Part shown: one piece after another, positions 32,491 through 42,757 of the stretch
Numbering within the stretch: the first letter of the stretch is position 1
Layout of the letters: every line of letters begins with the position of its first letter
Assembly (NCBI GenBank): GCA_032690845.1
Contig: CM064427.1
Location: forward strand, 17,743,501 to 17,807,500
DNA length: 64,000 bases
Direction: 5' to 3'
Origin: Eleusine coracana subsp. coracana
Taxonomy: Eukaryota > Streptophyta > Magnoliopsida > Poales > Poaceae
Notes under the pieces: model-generated
Databases searched by the model: none
What the model saw: the letters and a program-made list of their open reading frames with translations, nothing else
Told to the model about the DNA's origin: nothing
Translations under genes and position numbers: made by a program

Positions 32491-33100
32491 TTCCCCTAGA
32501 CTATTCTGAGGTTTAATCAAATTCATATAGACTAGTGGAAAATAAGCAAAATTCTTAGTAAAGTTATATTCTACCTTTCTAATGAGCATGAGCGTTGGTT
32601 TCAAAGAATTGGGGGTTCTGCCAATGGGCATACCGGTGTGTCGATCTACATGAAGGCTTTTTAGTGAAGGCTGTTTAAACTCAAACAAAGACTTATGAGA
32701 ACTATTTAGTGAGTTAACCTATTTCTACTAGTTGGGATCGTAACCATAAAGTATAATCAAATAGCATCATAAACATAATTACTTGGATATTTAGGAACTG
32801 AATATCGGTAGAAAAGTGACACTTTTCCGATAAGCCCTGTCATGACCAGTTGTCATATTCAGTCTACCATTTTTTACTCTACACACATCTACTACCATGC
32901 ATAAGTAGAGACACATGCAAATATGGATGGCGCAGACAAGATTCGTAGAACTACCCTAATCACCACGATCAAGATAGCATCTAAACACTTATCCTATGTA
33001 CTAAGCATTAGAACAAGCACATATAAGACCATAAAATCTAGGTAATCAAATAACCAAAATCATGCATCAACATATTCAATCGTACTTTGAAATATATAGA
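32491..33100. other. AT-rich spacer, probably running into an antisense LTR
   Basis: No gene. Probably includes the far end of the antisense LTR that terminates at 33,823. Confidence 0.35.
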
Positions 33101-33823
33101 ACAAGATACATCTCCATTTAGTAGGTCTACGTTGATGGATCACCTCAAGTACGGATGGTTCTTAAAACTCTAAGTCTTCAATCTTGCGATTATCAACTTG
33201 GCTAGGTTAGCTAAGCTAAACCCTAGCAACTAGAGATCAAGAAGAATGGGGCAAAGCCCTGGTGGCTCTAAACTCACAAGTTCTATTATCCCTCTTGTAG
33301 ATCTTTTATACCCTAGGGTTTTACAAGTATTTATATGGTTGTTCCACAAGACAAGGTCGATTTCTTAGGAATCGGGCCATGTGCCGATTGACACAGGGGC
33401 AGTGCCGATCAATATGACTCATGTTCAGCATGATGTCTTCTCCATGTAGGCCTCCTTATCAGATTCTTCAAAGTATAGCCTTGCATTGCATGTTTTGGAT
33501 CTTGAAGTTTTCTTTTTATCTCTTCGTGATTTATGTCTTCAAATATTGGTGCGAATGACTTCCTTCTAGAAGAACTGGAAGGTGGGCCAGCCTTGAACAG
33601 TCCAAATCACCCCTGTGTCGATTGCTATAGGCTCGTGCCAATCGGCACCTCGGCCTTTTCTAACACAACTTGTCTCTTTTGGGTCCCAGCCCAACAAACA
33701 TCTAGAACGACATATATACGAATATATTCCTATTATTAGTGATGAATGACATAAAATGCTAGCATTTGTGCTCTAAATAGGACGTTATTGACATATAAAA
33801 TAGTGCATGAAATGATGTCAACA
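33100..33823 (-). repeat. Antisense LTR of an Athila-like element (left border uncertain)
   Basis: On the minus strand the LTR starts TGTTGACATC at 33,823. It is preceded by a tract homologous to the polypurine/LTR junction of the sense Athila-like element at 59,262-59,312: both read TTTACTC, GCAAAGG, then GAG and TGTTGAC. Minus-strand TATA-like sequences lie at 33,328-33,336. Upstream of them are GTGCCGATTG and GTGCCAATCGGCAC dyads. The LTR body is not otherwise alike to the 59,306 LTR, so it is a related but separate family. Confidence 0.6.
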
Positions 33824-35520
33824 ACTCAGCAACAGTTAAGCCTTTGCATGTCTCGAGTAAAGTAAAGAACGAAAATCAGCTTGTACACAACTATATTAAT
33901 CATAGAAGTATTTCAAATCTACATGAGTTGAGCACTTCATCATTGTGAGATCAGATCAGACTTTACATTCAGCAAACAATTTCAAAGTATGGGTACTAAG
34001 CTTGAAAACATTTCTCCAAAGCAAATCTTAAAAGTATTCAACTCAATGATCATAAGTTTTCCATTCATGTAAATCACCTAAATAAAGTATTGTGAGCAAA
34101 AGAACTATCCTTCTCAAATGATCGAGTAAGCAACTCAACTTTCATTCACTCACCCTAAAGTCTACTTCATTGATATTTAGGTTTAAGGCAATATAAGTAG
34201 CTTGGTAAGGATTTTCAAGGAATATAGACACTGACTAACAATATATTGTAAAGCTAAGGAATAGTTCTAGTTGGATTTATTGAGACTTGTCAAAAATGCC
34301 ACTATAAATTAAACTGTAAGAGAGAAACTCATACTTTTAGATAATTGGACATGTACAATGCAAGAATTGATCTTGGGACAAAATAGAGGCATCCCATTAT
34401 TAGATTGTACATGGTTAGAAAAAGAGAATTCTCGGCTAATTGCTTTGATAATTTTCTTGAATTCAAGGGAATTGCTCTCTCCCCAACATCTAATATTTTG
34501 CTAGTCCCGAGCAAACCTTCTGTACTGCATTTTGCAGCACCTTTTTTTTTGTGTGTCGATGGACACCAGATTGTGTGGGTCGGCATGGGGATCTGCATAT
34601 CAATTTTTCTCCGGACTTCGTCAATAAAGCACTTCCAATGTGGTAATTTGCATATCACGATGGAATATGGTCAAGGATTGATATGATGTTTCAAGAAATT
34701 TATGGCTCAAGTATCAGATACTCAACAAATTATGTATACTTCCAATGTGGTAATTTGCATATCACGAGTAGAATATGGCTAGAAGGTACACGATACCCAA
34801 AAGATATTGCCAGCTTCCAAGTCTCAAACCAAAAGAATTAAATCCTAACCAATCTCAAATTATCAATCATAGTCATTAGAAATCAAAGGCTTAGTTTGAC
34901 TTGAACAATCATATGGCATTGGTAGGTGCAATCAAAGGATAGGGAGAAATTTTAGTACTCACAATATAAAACATTGAATTTTTTATGAAAAAATCGGTGC
35001 TAAGTTATTTCACACGCGTAGAATTTATTAATTGCAAGAACATGGGGTTTTAGAATATTTTAAACCACATAAGAAATATTCGCTGAATAATTAGAAGTGT
35101 AAGTTCGAATTTTATTTGTGCTGAATTTCAAAATAAAACAACAACTAATACTATTACTATTACTACTAGCACACTTGCGTACTAAAAATTCCGAAGTAAA
35201 CCAACACACCCAATACAAGGTTTCCCAACCTGCTCACACACACACATAAGTAAGTAAATGAAAACAATGTAATGAGTAAAAAGAAAACGCGAACCAGAAA
35301 ACTGATACAAGTGTCGCCCAAACACAACACACTACTCAAAGACATAGGCTGCTGAGGATAGTCAAAGCTGCAGTACCCTGCCTTCAACCGCTCAAAATCC
35401 TCGATCATAGCATCAGTGTTATTCCGCATCTCACCATCCAAGTTGTTGATGCAATCAATGTATTGAACATTGTTACCGATGCATTGATGCATAGGGGAAA
35501 AATTCATTCCTAGACATTCA
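33824..35520 (-). other. Antisense 3' internal region of an Athila-like element
   Basis: The minus strand shows the polypurine-side word GGGACTAGCAAAATATT (near 34,492), as in Athila 3' regions. A 131-codon frame at 35,166-35,561 contains PMHQCIGNNVQYIDCINNLD, tentatively the tail of an Athila env-like ORF. All frames are broken. It abuts the sense Athila-like element near 35,525. Confidence 0.45.
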
Positions 35521-35568
35521 GGAGCGAAGGATTCATATGCATTTGTTAAAAATAGCAACAAGCATTTT

Positions 35569-35586
35569 TGACGCCATTGTTAGGGA
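35569..35586 (+). other. Primer binding site of the Athila-like element (tRNA-Asp type, mutated)
   Basis: TGACGCCATTGTTAGGGA corresponds to the usual Athila PBS TGGCGCCGTTGCCGGGGA with four changes. It lies 8 bp after the LTR end. Confidence 0.75.
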
Positions 35587-35670
35587 ACGGTTACTGTCTA
35601 GTCTTTGAACCTAGTTCGCTCTCGTATCTTTTTATTTGTTCTTTATTAATTTCTCATTTCTTTACACCAA

Positions 35671-35957
35671 TGGAGTACCCTACCATTCAAAACCTTTCCA
35701 CTCCAAAGGGCGAGTTCTTCGAGCCACCACCATCAGCGAACCCAATTCTTTCATCAGGTTTTGAACTTCATCCTGGTTTTATAGCCATGGTTCAAGAGCA
35801 ATCCTTCTTGGGTTTGGATAGCGAAAACACGTTTCATCATTCGCGAGAGTTTGAGCAATTATGTTCATGCCTCACCATTAGGGGGATGACACAAGAAACT
35901 ATGTGGTGGAACTTATTTCCATTTTCCCTCATAGAGAATGCGAATAAATGGTAAAGA
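35671..35957 (+). pseudogene. gag fragment of the Athila-like element
   Basis: The frame MEYPTIQNLSTPKGEFFEPP continues with FIAMVQEQSFLGLDSENTFH, then EFEQLCSCLTIRGMTQETMW and LFPFSLIENANKW, stop. This is the Athila gag N-terminal region. The next 110 bp (to about 36,070) read KEGMMVIPNDKNELIPQQTI, which matches the RT start of Athila pol. A deletion has therefore joined gag to RT, removing the rest of gag and the protease. Confidence 0.75.
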
Positions 35958-36079
35958 AAGAAGGAATGATGGTCATTCCGAATGACAAGAATGAATTGAT
36001 CCCACAACAAACCATCATGGATGGAGAATGTGCAATGAAAGTAGATATGCCACATGAATGCAAGCAATAGTAAACAAGA

Positions 36080-36462
36080 CACAAAGGAAACCTAACAATG
36101 TCAAGTTTTAACCCCTCCCAAGATTACTCACTAGAGGCCATACCCTTTCCCGGAGAGAAGTCAGACCACCATCTCAAGCACTCCCCCTTGCTTATAACTA
36201 TCTTGAGTGGGTTAGACATTGACTAATTTTTATGTGTTTTTCTTTTTGTTATTTACACATGCATGGATGCAAAATATACTAGTCACGAAGGAGTCCTAAT
36301 TACCAAGCAGTGCAAAAATAGAAAGAACACACTACAACTACCAAGAACAAACACACACGGATACCTCCCTCATGAGTTGATATGTTATTGAGGTCCTTGT
36401 CACTTGTGTTAGACTCCACTTGATCTTCATGTAAGCTTCCGGTCCACCACCACCACCTTCTT
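36080..36462. other. Junction DNA left of the antisense copia gag
   Basis: No gene recognised. The border between Athila-like sequence and the copia remnant is in here. No copia LTR was found on this side. Confidence 0.35.
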
Positions 36463-37435
36463 CTAGGTCTTGTTCCGTGGCACCAACTTGTACTTCATTG
36501 ACCTCTCAATATCAACAATGCACTTAGGCACCCATATGCTTTTGACCATTCTCTTCTTGTTTGGTGGTTCCAAAGTCTTTGCTTTAACCTTGCCACCCTT
36601 GTCCCTAAAAAGCATGAAGTGGGTGTTCTCATGGAACAAGTTAGCATTAGGTAAAAACATGGAACTTCTTACCATAGGGCAATCCTTTGTGGTCTGGCCA
36701 TCCTTCTAACAGTTGAAGTGATTCTTGGAGCCACAGTTGAAGCATTTTCCCTTGCACTTGGATGCAAACTTTTTTCTTGAAGGTCCTCATCTTCTTCATG
36801 AGAAGGGCCAAGTCCTCACTCAAGTCATCTTCTTCAATCACCACCTTCTTCTTGCTCTTGGTAAGATCTTGCTTCTCAGCTTGAAAAGCTAGGTTGGATG
36901 GTTGAGGATCATCCAAACCCAACTGGTAGCTCTCGAAGGCTGTGATATTCCCAAGCATGTCCTTGATGGTCGTGGTCTTGAGGCCACCTTGCAAGGTGTA
37001 GCTAATGATGGACTCATACTTGAGGTCTTTGCATAGCCTCACAAATTTTCTGATAACCTCCACAGGCTTGAGCTTGAAGTCATCCCCGAGAATGTTGATC
37101 TCCTCCACTAGCACATGAAAATGAGAATAGATAGTGTTAGCTCTCTGATTAGGCAATCTAGTGAAGTTATCATACTTGTTCTTTAGCACATAGTATCTTT
37201 CCTCTTTCACATCACTGGTACCCTCATGAATACCCTGAATCTCCATCCAAATACCATGTGTTGTCGAACTCACATCAAATTTAGCAAAGACATCCTTAGA
37301 AATGCATGCAAATAGAGCATTCTTGGCCTTAGCGTTGTTCTTAATGAATTTGGGATCAAGCGGGTTCACTTCGTCATCCGATTCATGGGTCACCTTCAAT
37401 ATCTCTGGATCAAGGGACTCAAGGTAGGCTTGCAT
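36463..37435 (-). pseudogene. Ty1/copia gag (UBN2-type), antisense
   Basis: A 262-codon open frame (36,647-37,435) carries MQAYLESLDPEILKVTHESD, AKNALFACISKDVFAKF, GIWMEIQGIHEGTSDVKEER and YIYSHFHVLVEEINILGDDF-like UBN2 gag wording, then VIEEDDLSEDLALLMKKMRT. After a frameshift the CCHC knuckle region CFNCGSKNHF and GQTTKDCPM appears, then a tail with KRMVKSIWVPK. The region is gag-only: protease, integrase and RT are missing to the left. It is one of the better preserved frames here. Confidence 0.85.
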
Positions 37436-37531
37436 ACGAGCCTTCTAGTCCTCATAATTGAATATGGGAACACTCCCCATCTATCCCAACATCCTTACTC
37501 AAGGTAGTGAAACTTATAAGTTTAGCACATG

Positions 37532-37543
37532 GCTCTGATGCCA
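37532..37543 (-). other. Primer binding site of the antisense copia remnant
   Basis: On the minus strand TGGCATCAGAGC, one mismatch from the tRNA-iMet PBS, two bases from the LTR. Confidence 0.8.
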
Positions 37544-38107
37544 CTTGTAAGGACCGAAGGCGTAACAAGATTGGGGGGGGGGGTGTGAATTCGTAAGGAT
37601 GCGCCTTCCCCTAATCCTTGTTGGACCACTCCTACCGAAGTGCCGGTCCCTCCCGCCACCAAGTGGAGTTCTCACACACGAGCCCGCAATCACTCCCGGA
37701 GTGAAGACACGGTCACATCACCGCTGCTACCAAGGCACAAGCTCGCCTCATTTAAGAACTTGTTAGCCTCCCCGAGCCAACACATACGCTCACTATCGAT
37801 GCCCCTTTCAACGGTAGGCTCAAACCGTGTACAAACTTGTGACGGCCTACACAACCAATCAAGATAGGCCCGATCGCTGACACCTAACTAGTCTAGGACT
37901 CACCATAGACCAAGAGTAACAACGTAGATCACACCCTAAAGGACACCCTAGCCTTTATTGTGGATAGATGCTCTTGGTACTCTCACTAGCGCTCTGAAGA
38001 TATCAAATATCTCCTTTTAGTGCTCCTCTCTTTTCCTCTTGGCTCCTCACAAATGTTCCTAGCAATTCCACTGGCCAAGAGAGATCTCTAAGACCCCAGC
38101 AATGAAG

Positions 38108-38115
38108 TTATATAA
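38108..38115 (-). promoter_or_regulatory. TATA-like element in the antisense copia LTR
   Basis: TTATATAA, with the dyad cluster starting about 50 bp upstream on the minus strand. Confidence 0.55.
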
Positions 38116-38159
38116 GCTTTCAACCTCAAACTAGCCATTGCTCCACGAAATCACCATTC

Positions 38160-38480
38160 TGGACACACTAACCGGACTATCCGATCACTGCCTGACCGGA
38201 CCGTTCGGTCACTCTGGGAACGGCTCCGAGAGTCGTTAGCTTCACTGTACATAGGTGATCTCGTACTGACCGACCCGTCCAGTCTCTTCCTGTTTGTCGA
38301 TTCCAGAGAGCTCCTGAAATGCATCCTCTCTTTTCTGCACTTCACCCACACAGACCGGACCATCCAGTCTATAGACCAAACCATCTGGTCTCTATGGTCT
38401 CTAGCACAAACAGATTCTTTGCAAAGTCTTCTCTCTGACCTGGATTCTCCTCTGATGACCGTATAGTCCGGTCACTGCTG
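38160..38480 (-). repeat. Dispersed CCGGAC/GTCCGG dyads in LTR U3
   Basis: Words such as ACCGGACTATCCG (38,170), GACCGGACCGTTCGGTC (38,194), GACCGACCCGTCC (38,268), GACCGGACCATCCAG (38,353) and GTCCGGTC (38,467) recur upstream of the TATA-like element. Confidence 0.7.
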
Positions 38481-39001
38481 ACCTTCTGTCTGGTCTCCTT
38501 GTCGAGAAGCTGAAACTTTGCGTCCTCGCTTGACTTTGTTTCCTAGCTTCTTCCAATAGCTCCTTTTGGCTTTTCCACTGTCACCTAGTGCCTGTGATTT
38601 CACTAAGCATCCATACACATCACTGACTAGCATGACCTAAAGAGACATGACCTAGACCCCCTTGATTGTCCGGTTTTTCCTATGGACTCAAAGCCCTAAC
38701 AACTAGACAAGTGTTTGAAACACTTGCTTCATAGCTTGTCCTTAGCCTTGTTCCATCTCCATCAAACTTTGGACTCCATCAAGCTCATCAAGCTCTGTGC
38801 TTGTGGTCATTGTCATCAACCACCAAGGCAACCATCGTCAATAAGATTTGTAGTAGAGTTTAGAGATGATTCCTGCATAGACAACACTCATGTCAATATT
38901 AGGCCATAATCTCATAGTTGTCATTAATCACCAAAATATCCATAACTCGGGGACCCAATCATCAATGGTCATGAAGCTTACATAAATCACTAACATGCAG
39001 G

Positions 39002-40145
39002 AGCTGCCGATAAATGATTTTCTACGAGAGAACATGCTTCTAAAGGTGACTGACACAAACCCCTAGTATGCAGATATTTTGAATTACATGATTGCAGGAT
39101 ATGTACCACCAAGGGAGAACAAAAAGAAGCTAATGTATAAGAGTCTCCGGCACCTTTGGGATGACCTGTACCTATACACGGTGTGTGCAGATCGGCTGCT
39201 CATAAGATATATCCCAACAACAAAAGGAGACAAGATCATATAAAAGTGCCATTCATCTCCTTATGGAGGACACTACGGTGTATTCCGCACCCTAGCAAAG
39301 ATTTGCCAAGTTGATTTTTTTGGCCTACAATGTGTGAAGATACAAAGGAGTACATTCGCAAATGCTGGAGGTGTCAAAAGCATGGAGGGATCAGTTCTCG
39401 TAATGCCGTGACCCTTACGTACAATCTTCAAGTGGAACTTTTTGATGTATGGGTCATTGATTATATGGGACCTTTTCCAAAGTCCTATGTTTGTGAGTAT
39501 ATCTTTGTGGCCTAGATTATGTGTCGAAATGGGTGGAGGCCATGTCATGCTGAGCAGTGGATCCAAAGAATGCCAGGAAGATGTTCCACGAGGTTGGAAC
39601 ACCTCGGATGGTAATAAGTGATGGAGGGTCTCACTTAATTGGTAACACCTTCCACTAATTCTTAAGAAAGCTCGGCGTAAACCACAACATAGCCACTCCA
39701 TACCACCCTTAGACTAGTGGACAAGCAGAGACTTCAAACAAACAAATCAAGAACAACCTTCAAAATATTATGCCAGAAATGGGGTCAGGATGGAAGAACA
39801 AGCTACCTGAGGCACTTTGGGTATACCAGACTACATACAAGACACCCATCGGCATGTCGTCGTTCCAACTCGTCTATGGCAAGACTTGTCATTTGCTTGC
39901 CGAGATGGAACATGGAGCACACTAGGCCATCAGAAAATGGAACATGGATATCGAGAACTCTAGGATCCAAAGGAAAATACAGATATCAGAATTAGAGGAA
40001 CGGAGGGACAAAGCTTACCATAGTGCTAAGATCAATAAGGAGAAAACCAAAAGATCGAACGACAAGAGTATATAGCCACATGTGTTCAAAGCAAGAGACA
40101 AGGTGCTACTCTTCAACTCAAGTGAACCTATTTGGTCATGGGAAG
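39002..40145 (+). pseudogene. RNase H end and integrase of the Athila-like element
   Basis: Shifted frames give VTDTNP, YADILNYMIAGYVPPRENKK, YGGHYGVFRT, YIRKCWRCQKHGGISSRN, TYNLQVELFDVWVIDYMGPF, MVISDGGSHLIG, SGQAETSNKQIKN, TYKTPIGMSSFQLVYGKTCH and GDKVLLFNSS-like wording. The HHCC cysteines (CWRCQKH) and the D, D, E catalytic residues are all still encoded, but in at least three frames. This is Athila-group integrase. It stops at 40,145 where a gypsy LTR begins. Confidence 0.85.
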
Positions 40146-40318
40146 TGTCACAGCCCAAAATTTCAAGTTTTGGTTTGTGACTTAAATTTCACTATATTTT
40201 AAAACTTTTCAAAATAGATTAAAATTTAATTTAAAATAATTAGAGCATTAACATTTATTTTAGTCAAAAGAACTATTTTCTAAAAGTAATTAAATTAATT
40301 TAGGTTAATTTTTTATTA

Positions 40319-40351
<33 letters not shown>

Positions 40352-40771
40352 GGTTGTTGCGTTCATGCCTATTAGATGCATTAGGTTTTTATTGTATGAA
40401 AAGGTGTTTGAAAATTCTCTTAGAAATCGATTTGTTTTGGGTTTAGAAAATAGAAATAGAATAGGAAAGGAAAAGAAAGAAAACCTCTCCTGCCCTTTCA
40501 GCCGAAATCCTCTCCGCTCAGCCCAACCTACTCTCTTTCTCTCTCTCTCTTTCTCGGCCTTGGGCCAAATTCCCCACCGAGGCCCACTCCCCCTCTTTCC
40601 CTTCCTTTCAGCCAGCCTCGGCCTAGGCCGAATTCCCCCATCCCGCGCGGCTCAGCCTTCTCTCCACCTTCCCCCTATCTCCTCTAGCCTTGGGCTAGAT
40701 CTCCTCCCGCGGCTCGCTTTCCTTTCCTACCTCCCCTCTCTCCCAGGCTGGCTTGGCCCAGCGCGCCCCGC
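40146..40771 (+). repeat. First LTR of the non-coding gypsy element, left part
   Basis: Starts TGTCACAGCCCAAAATTTC and matches 54,766-55,384. It includes a TTA microsatellite (about 40,314-40,351) and CT-rich sequence. It is split at the CCCGC duplication by the copia element. Confidence 0.85.
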
Positions 40772-41566
40772 TGAAAGTGCCTAGAAGGGGGAGGGGTGAA
40801 TAGGCAATTATCCCTAAAATTCACTTAATAATAAAAGTTAAATGCGTAGTGTCGGGCTTGTCCGACGATTGTGGGAAAAGTCCGTAGACTTGTCCGATGG
40901 CACGAGATAGAAAAGTAGATCGGCCGGGTAAATATTAAAACTAGTGTAAGGCAAGCTAGGAGCAAGTGAATATAAGCAAGGGGAAGCTATAAAAATAAGG
41001 AGAGCAACTAGCAGGCAACCTACACAAGTTAATTTAAGAAATACAAAGCAAACCCTAACTAGCAAGTTTATGAGCAAGAACAAGTAAATGAGAGACAAGT
41101 AATTAAAAGCACAAGTAAGGCACAAGATTTGTTCACTGAAGTTCAGCTCCACAAAGAAGCCTACGTCTTCATTGAGGGATCCACAAAGGACCGGGTCTCT
41201 TTCAACCGTAACCTCCCTAAGTGATCACAAAGATCAAACTTGGTTTTCCAATAGAAACTCCACAAAGGAGGGGTCAATACAAACTTCCCGAGGCGTCACC
41301 ACACAAGTTGGGAGCTCTACGGGCACCTCTAACCATCTAGGGGATGAATCCCCAAGAGTAACAAACACAATAGTCATCGGCGGTGAGGATGAACAAAGTG
41401 CTCAAGAGGATGGAAGCTTGGAGTCGATGGAGAACTTCAATCTTCTCTCAATCCCTTCACAAATCAAGAGTAGAAGCAAGGGAGGAGAGTTGGGGAGAGC
41501 AAAGTGAGCTTGAGAGTGTTTTTGAGTGGAAGGAGTGACCAACCGGCCAAAGCGCGAAGAGGGGTT

Positions 41567-41576
41567 CTATTTATAG
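41567..41576 (-). promoter_or_regulatory. TATA box in the left copia LTR
   Basis: CTATAAATAG on the minus strand, conserved in the other LTR at 51,456-51,465. Confidence 0.7.
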
Positions 41577-41620
41577 CCCAATGGGGAAAAGAGTCATTGG
41601 AGACCCAATTTCTGAGATCT

Positions 41621-41994
41621 GTGTCGGACAAGTCCGATGGTCATCGGACATGTCCGATGAATCAAGGTGGCGCAGAAACTAGAGTTTGACAAGCTTGCCC
41701 GATGCCTCTGATAAGATGACCATCGGACATGTCCGACGGCACAGGAGGGGCAGAGGAACTGGAATCCGATGGACTTGTCCGATGGCTCGGACAAGTCTTG
41801 TCCATCGGACAAGTGCAATAAAAATAGGGTGGCAGGGGAACAGTACTTCGATGAAAGTGTCCGATACATCGGACTTTCCTCTGGTCATCGGAAAAGTCCG
41901 ATAACCGTCGGACATGTCCGACGACTCAGAGTGGCAAAGGCACTGGAGTCCAATGGACTTGTCCGATGGATTGGACAAGTCCGATGATTTTGCC
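41621..41994. repeat. Palindrome array (core TCGGACATGTCCGA) upstream of the LTR TATA box
   Basis: Perfect or near-perfect units occur at about 41,624, 41,644, 41,723, 41,771, 41,786, 41,803, 41,888, 41,908, 41,957 and 41,972. The core is self-complementary. A further pair lies at 40,852-40,903 in the same LTR, and units recur in the internal region at 44,430-44,490 and 44,885-44,965. Confidence 0.9.
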
Positions 41995-42295
41995 CTGGAA
42001 AGGGGAATTTTGCACTTAGTTCACCTCCGCTTCACACTTTTGTGTCCCTCTTAATAGTATGGCTTTTCCTATACTCAAGATTTAAAATAAAATACTATGA
42101 ACTTCATTCTTGAGGATATTTTGAATTTTATCTTGAAGCACTTTGCCAACTTCTTTTCTCCCTTTTTGTTTCTATGCATTTAATCACCAAACTTTGTACC
42201 ATAATCTACACATATGCTTATTAAAAGATTAGTCTGTTCTTTATTATATTGACGCCAATCACCAAAATAAAATTAGGGGCCTAGATGCACCTTCA

Positions 42296-42309
42296 ATCTC
42301 CCCCTTTTT
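42296..42309 (-). other. Polypurine tract of the copia element
   Basis: Minus strand AAAAAGGGGGAGAT directly before the LTR. Confidence 0.85.
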
Positions 42310-42757
42310 GGTGATTGATGACAGTACAACTAACTTTCATGAAAATATGCAATAAAGGTTCTGTTTGTGATGAGGAGCTCCCCCTAAAAGTGTGCATGAA
42401 GAAGAAGATACGAGATAATAACAAGTGCACATATTAAAGAAAAAAATGTGAGATCTCCCCCTAAAACTACGCATACATGTTAATTTGCACCAATTGATCA
42501 CACAAGATAGACGAAATGCAAATGACAAGATAAACAACGAAGTACCAATACAATAAGCAAATAGAGTGCACAAACCAACCACATAGGTAGCAAAATAGAG
42601 TTTTACAAACGAAATAGTGCCATAAATAGTTCAACTCCAAACTTGCTCACAACTCATAAACTAAGATGATAAAAAAACTAAGATAACTACACTTCTCCCC
42701 CTTTGGTATCAAAACACCCAAAAAGGAGAAAAGTGCGGGTAGAAGGTGATGAGAGCT

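Larger units (their letters stand above)
37546..38964 (-). repeat. 5' LTR of the antisense copia remnant
   Basis: On the plus strand it begins TGTAAGGACCG next to the PBS and ends near CCAATCATCA, preceded by the LTR-typical TCATTAATCACCAAAATATC. It contains a minus-strand TATA-like TTATATAA at 38,108-38,115 with GACCGG/CCGGTC dyads upstream. A poly-G run lies at 37,573-37,583. No partner LTR was found. Confidence 0.75.
40772..42295 (-). repeat. 3' LTR of the copia element (left copy)
   Basis: Plus-strand ends TGAAAGTGCC and TGCACCTTCA. About 20 bp shorter than the right copy, mainly through gain and loss of TCGGAC-type units between 41,690 and 41,995. Confidence 0.95.

Noticed and set aside
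41621..41994. Resemblance of GGACATGTCC to p53-family half sites
   Set aside because: Plants lack p53; the similarity only reflects that both are short palindromes.
41621..41994. CRISPR-like array of short repeats
   Set aside because: Units are palindromic, unevenly spaced by 5-80 bp, lie in an LTR, and have no spacers or cas genes.
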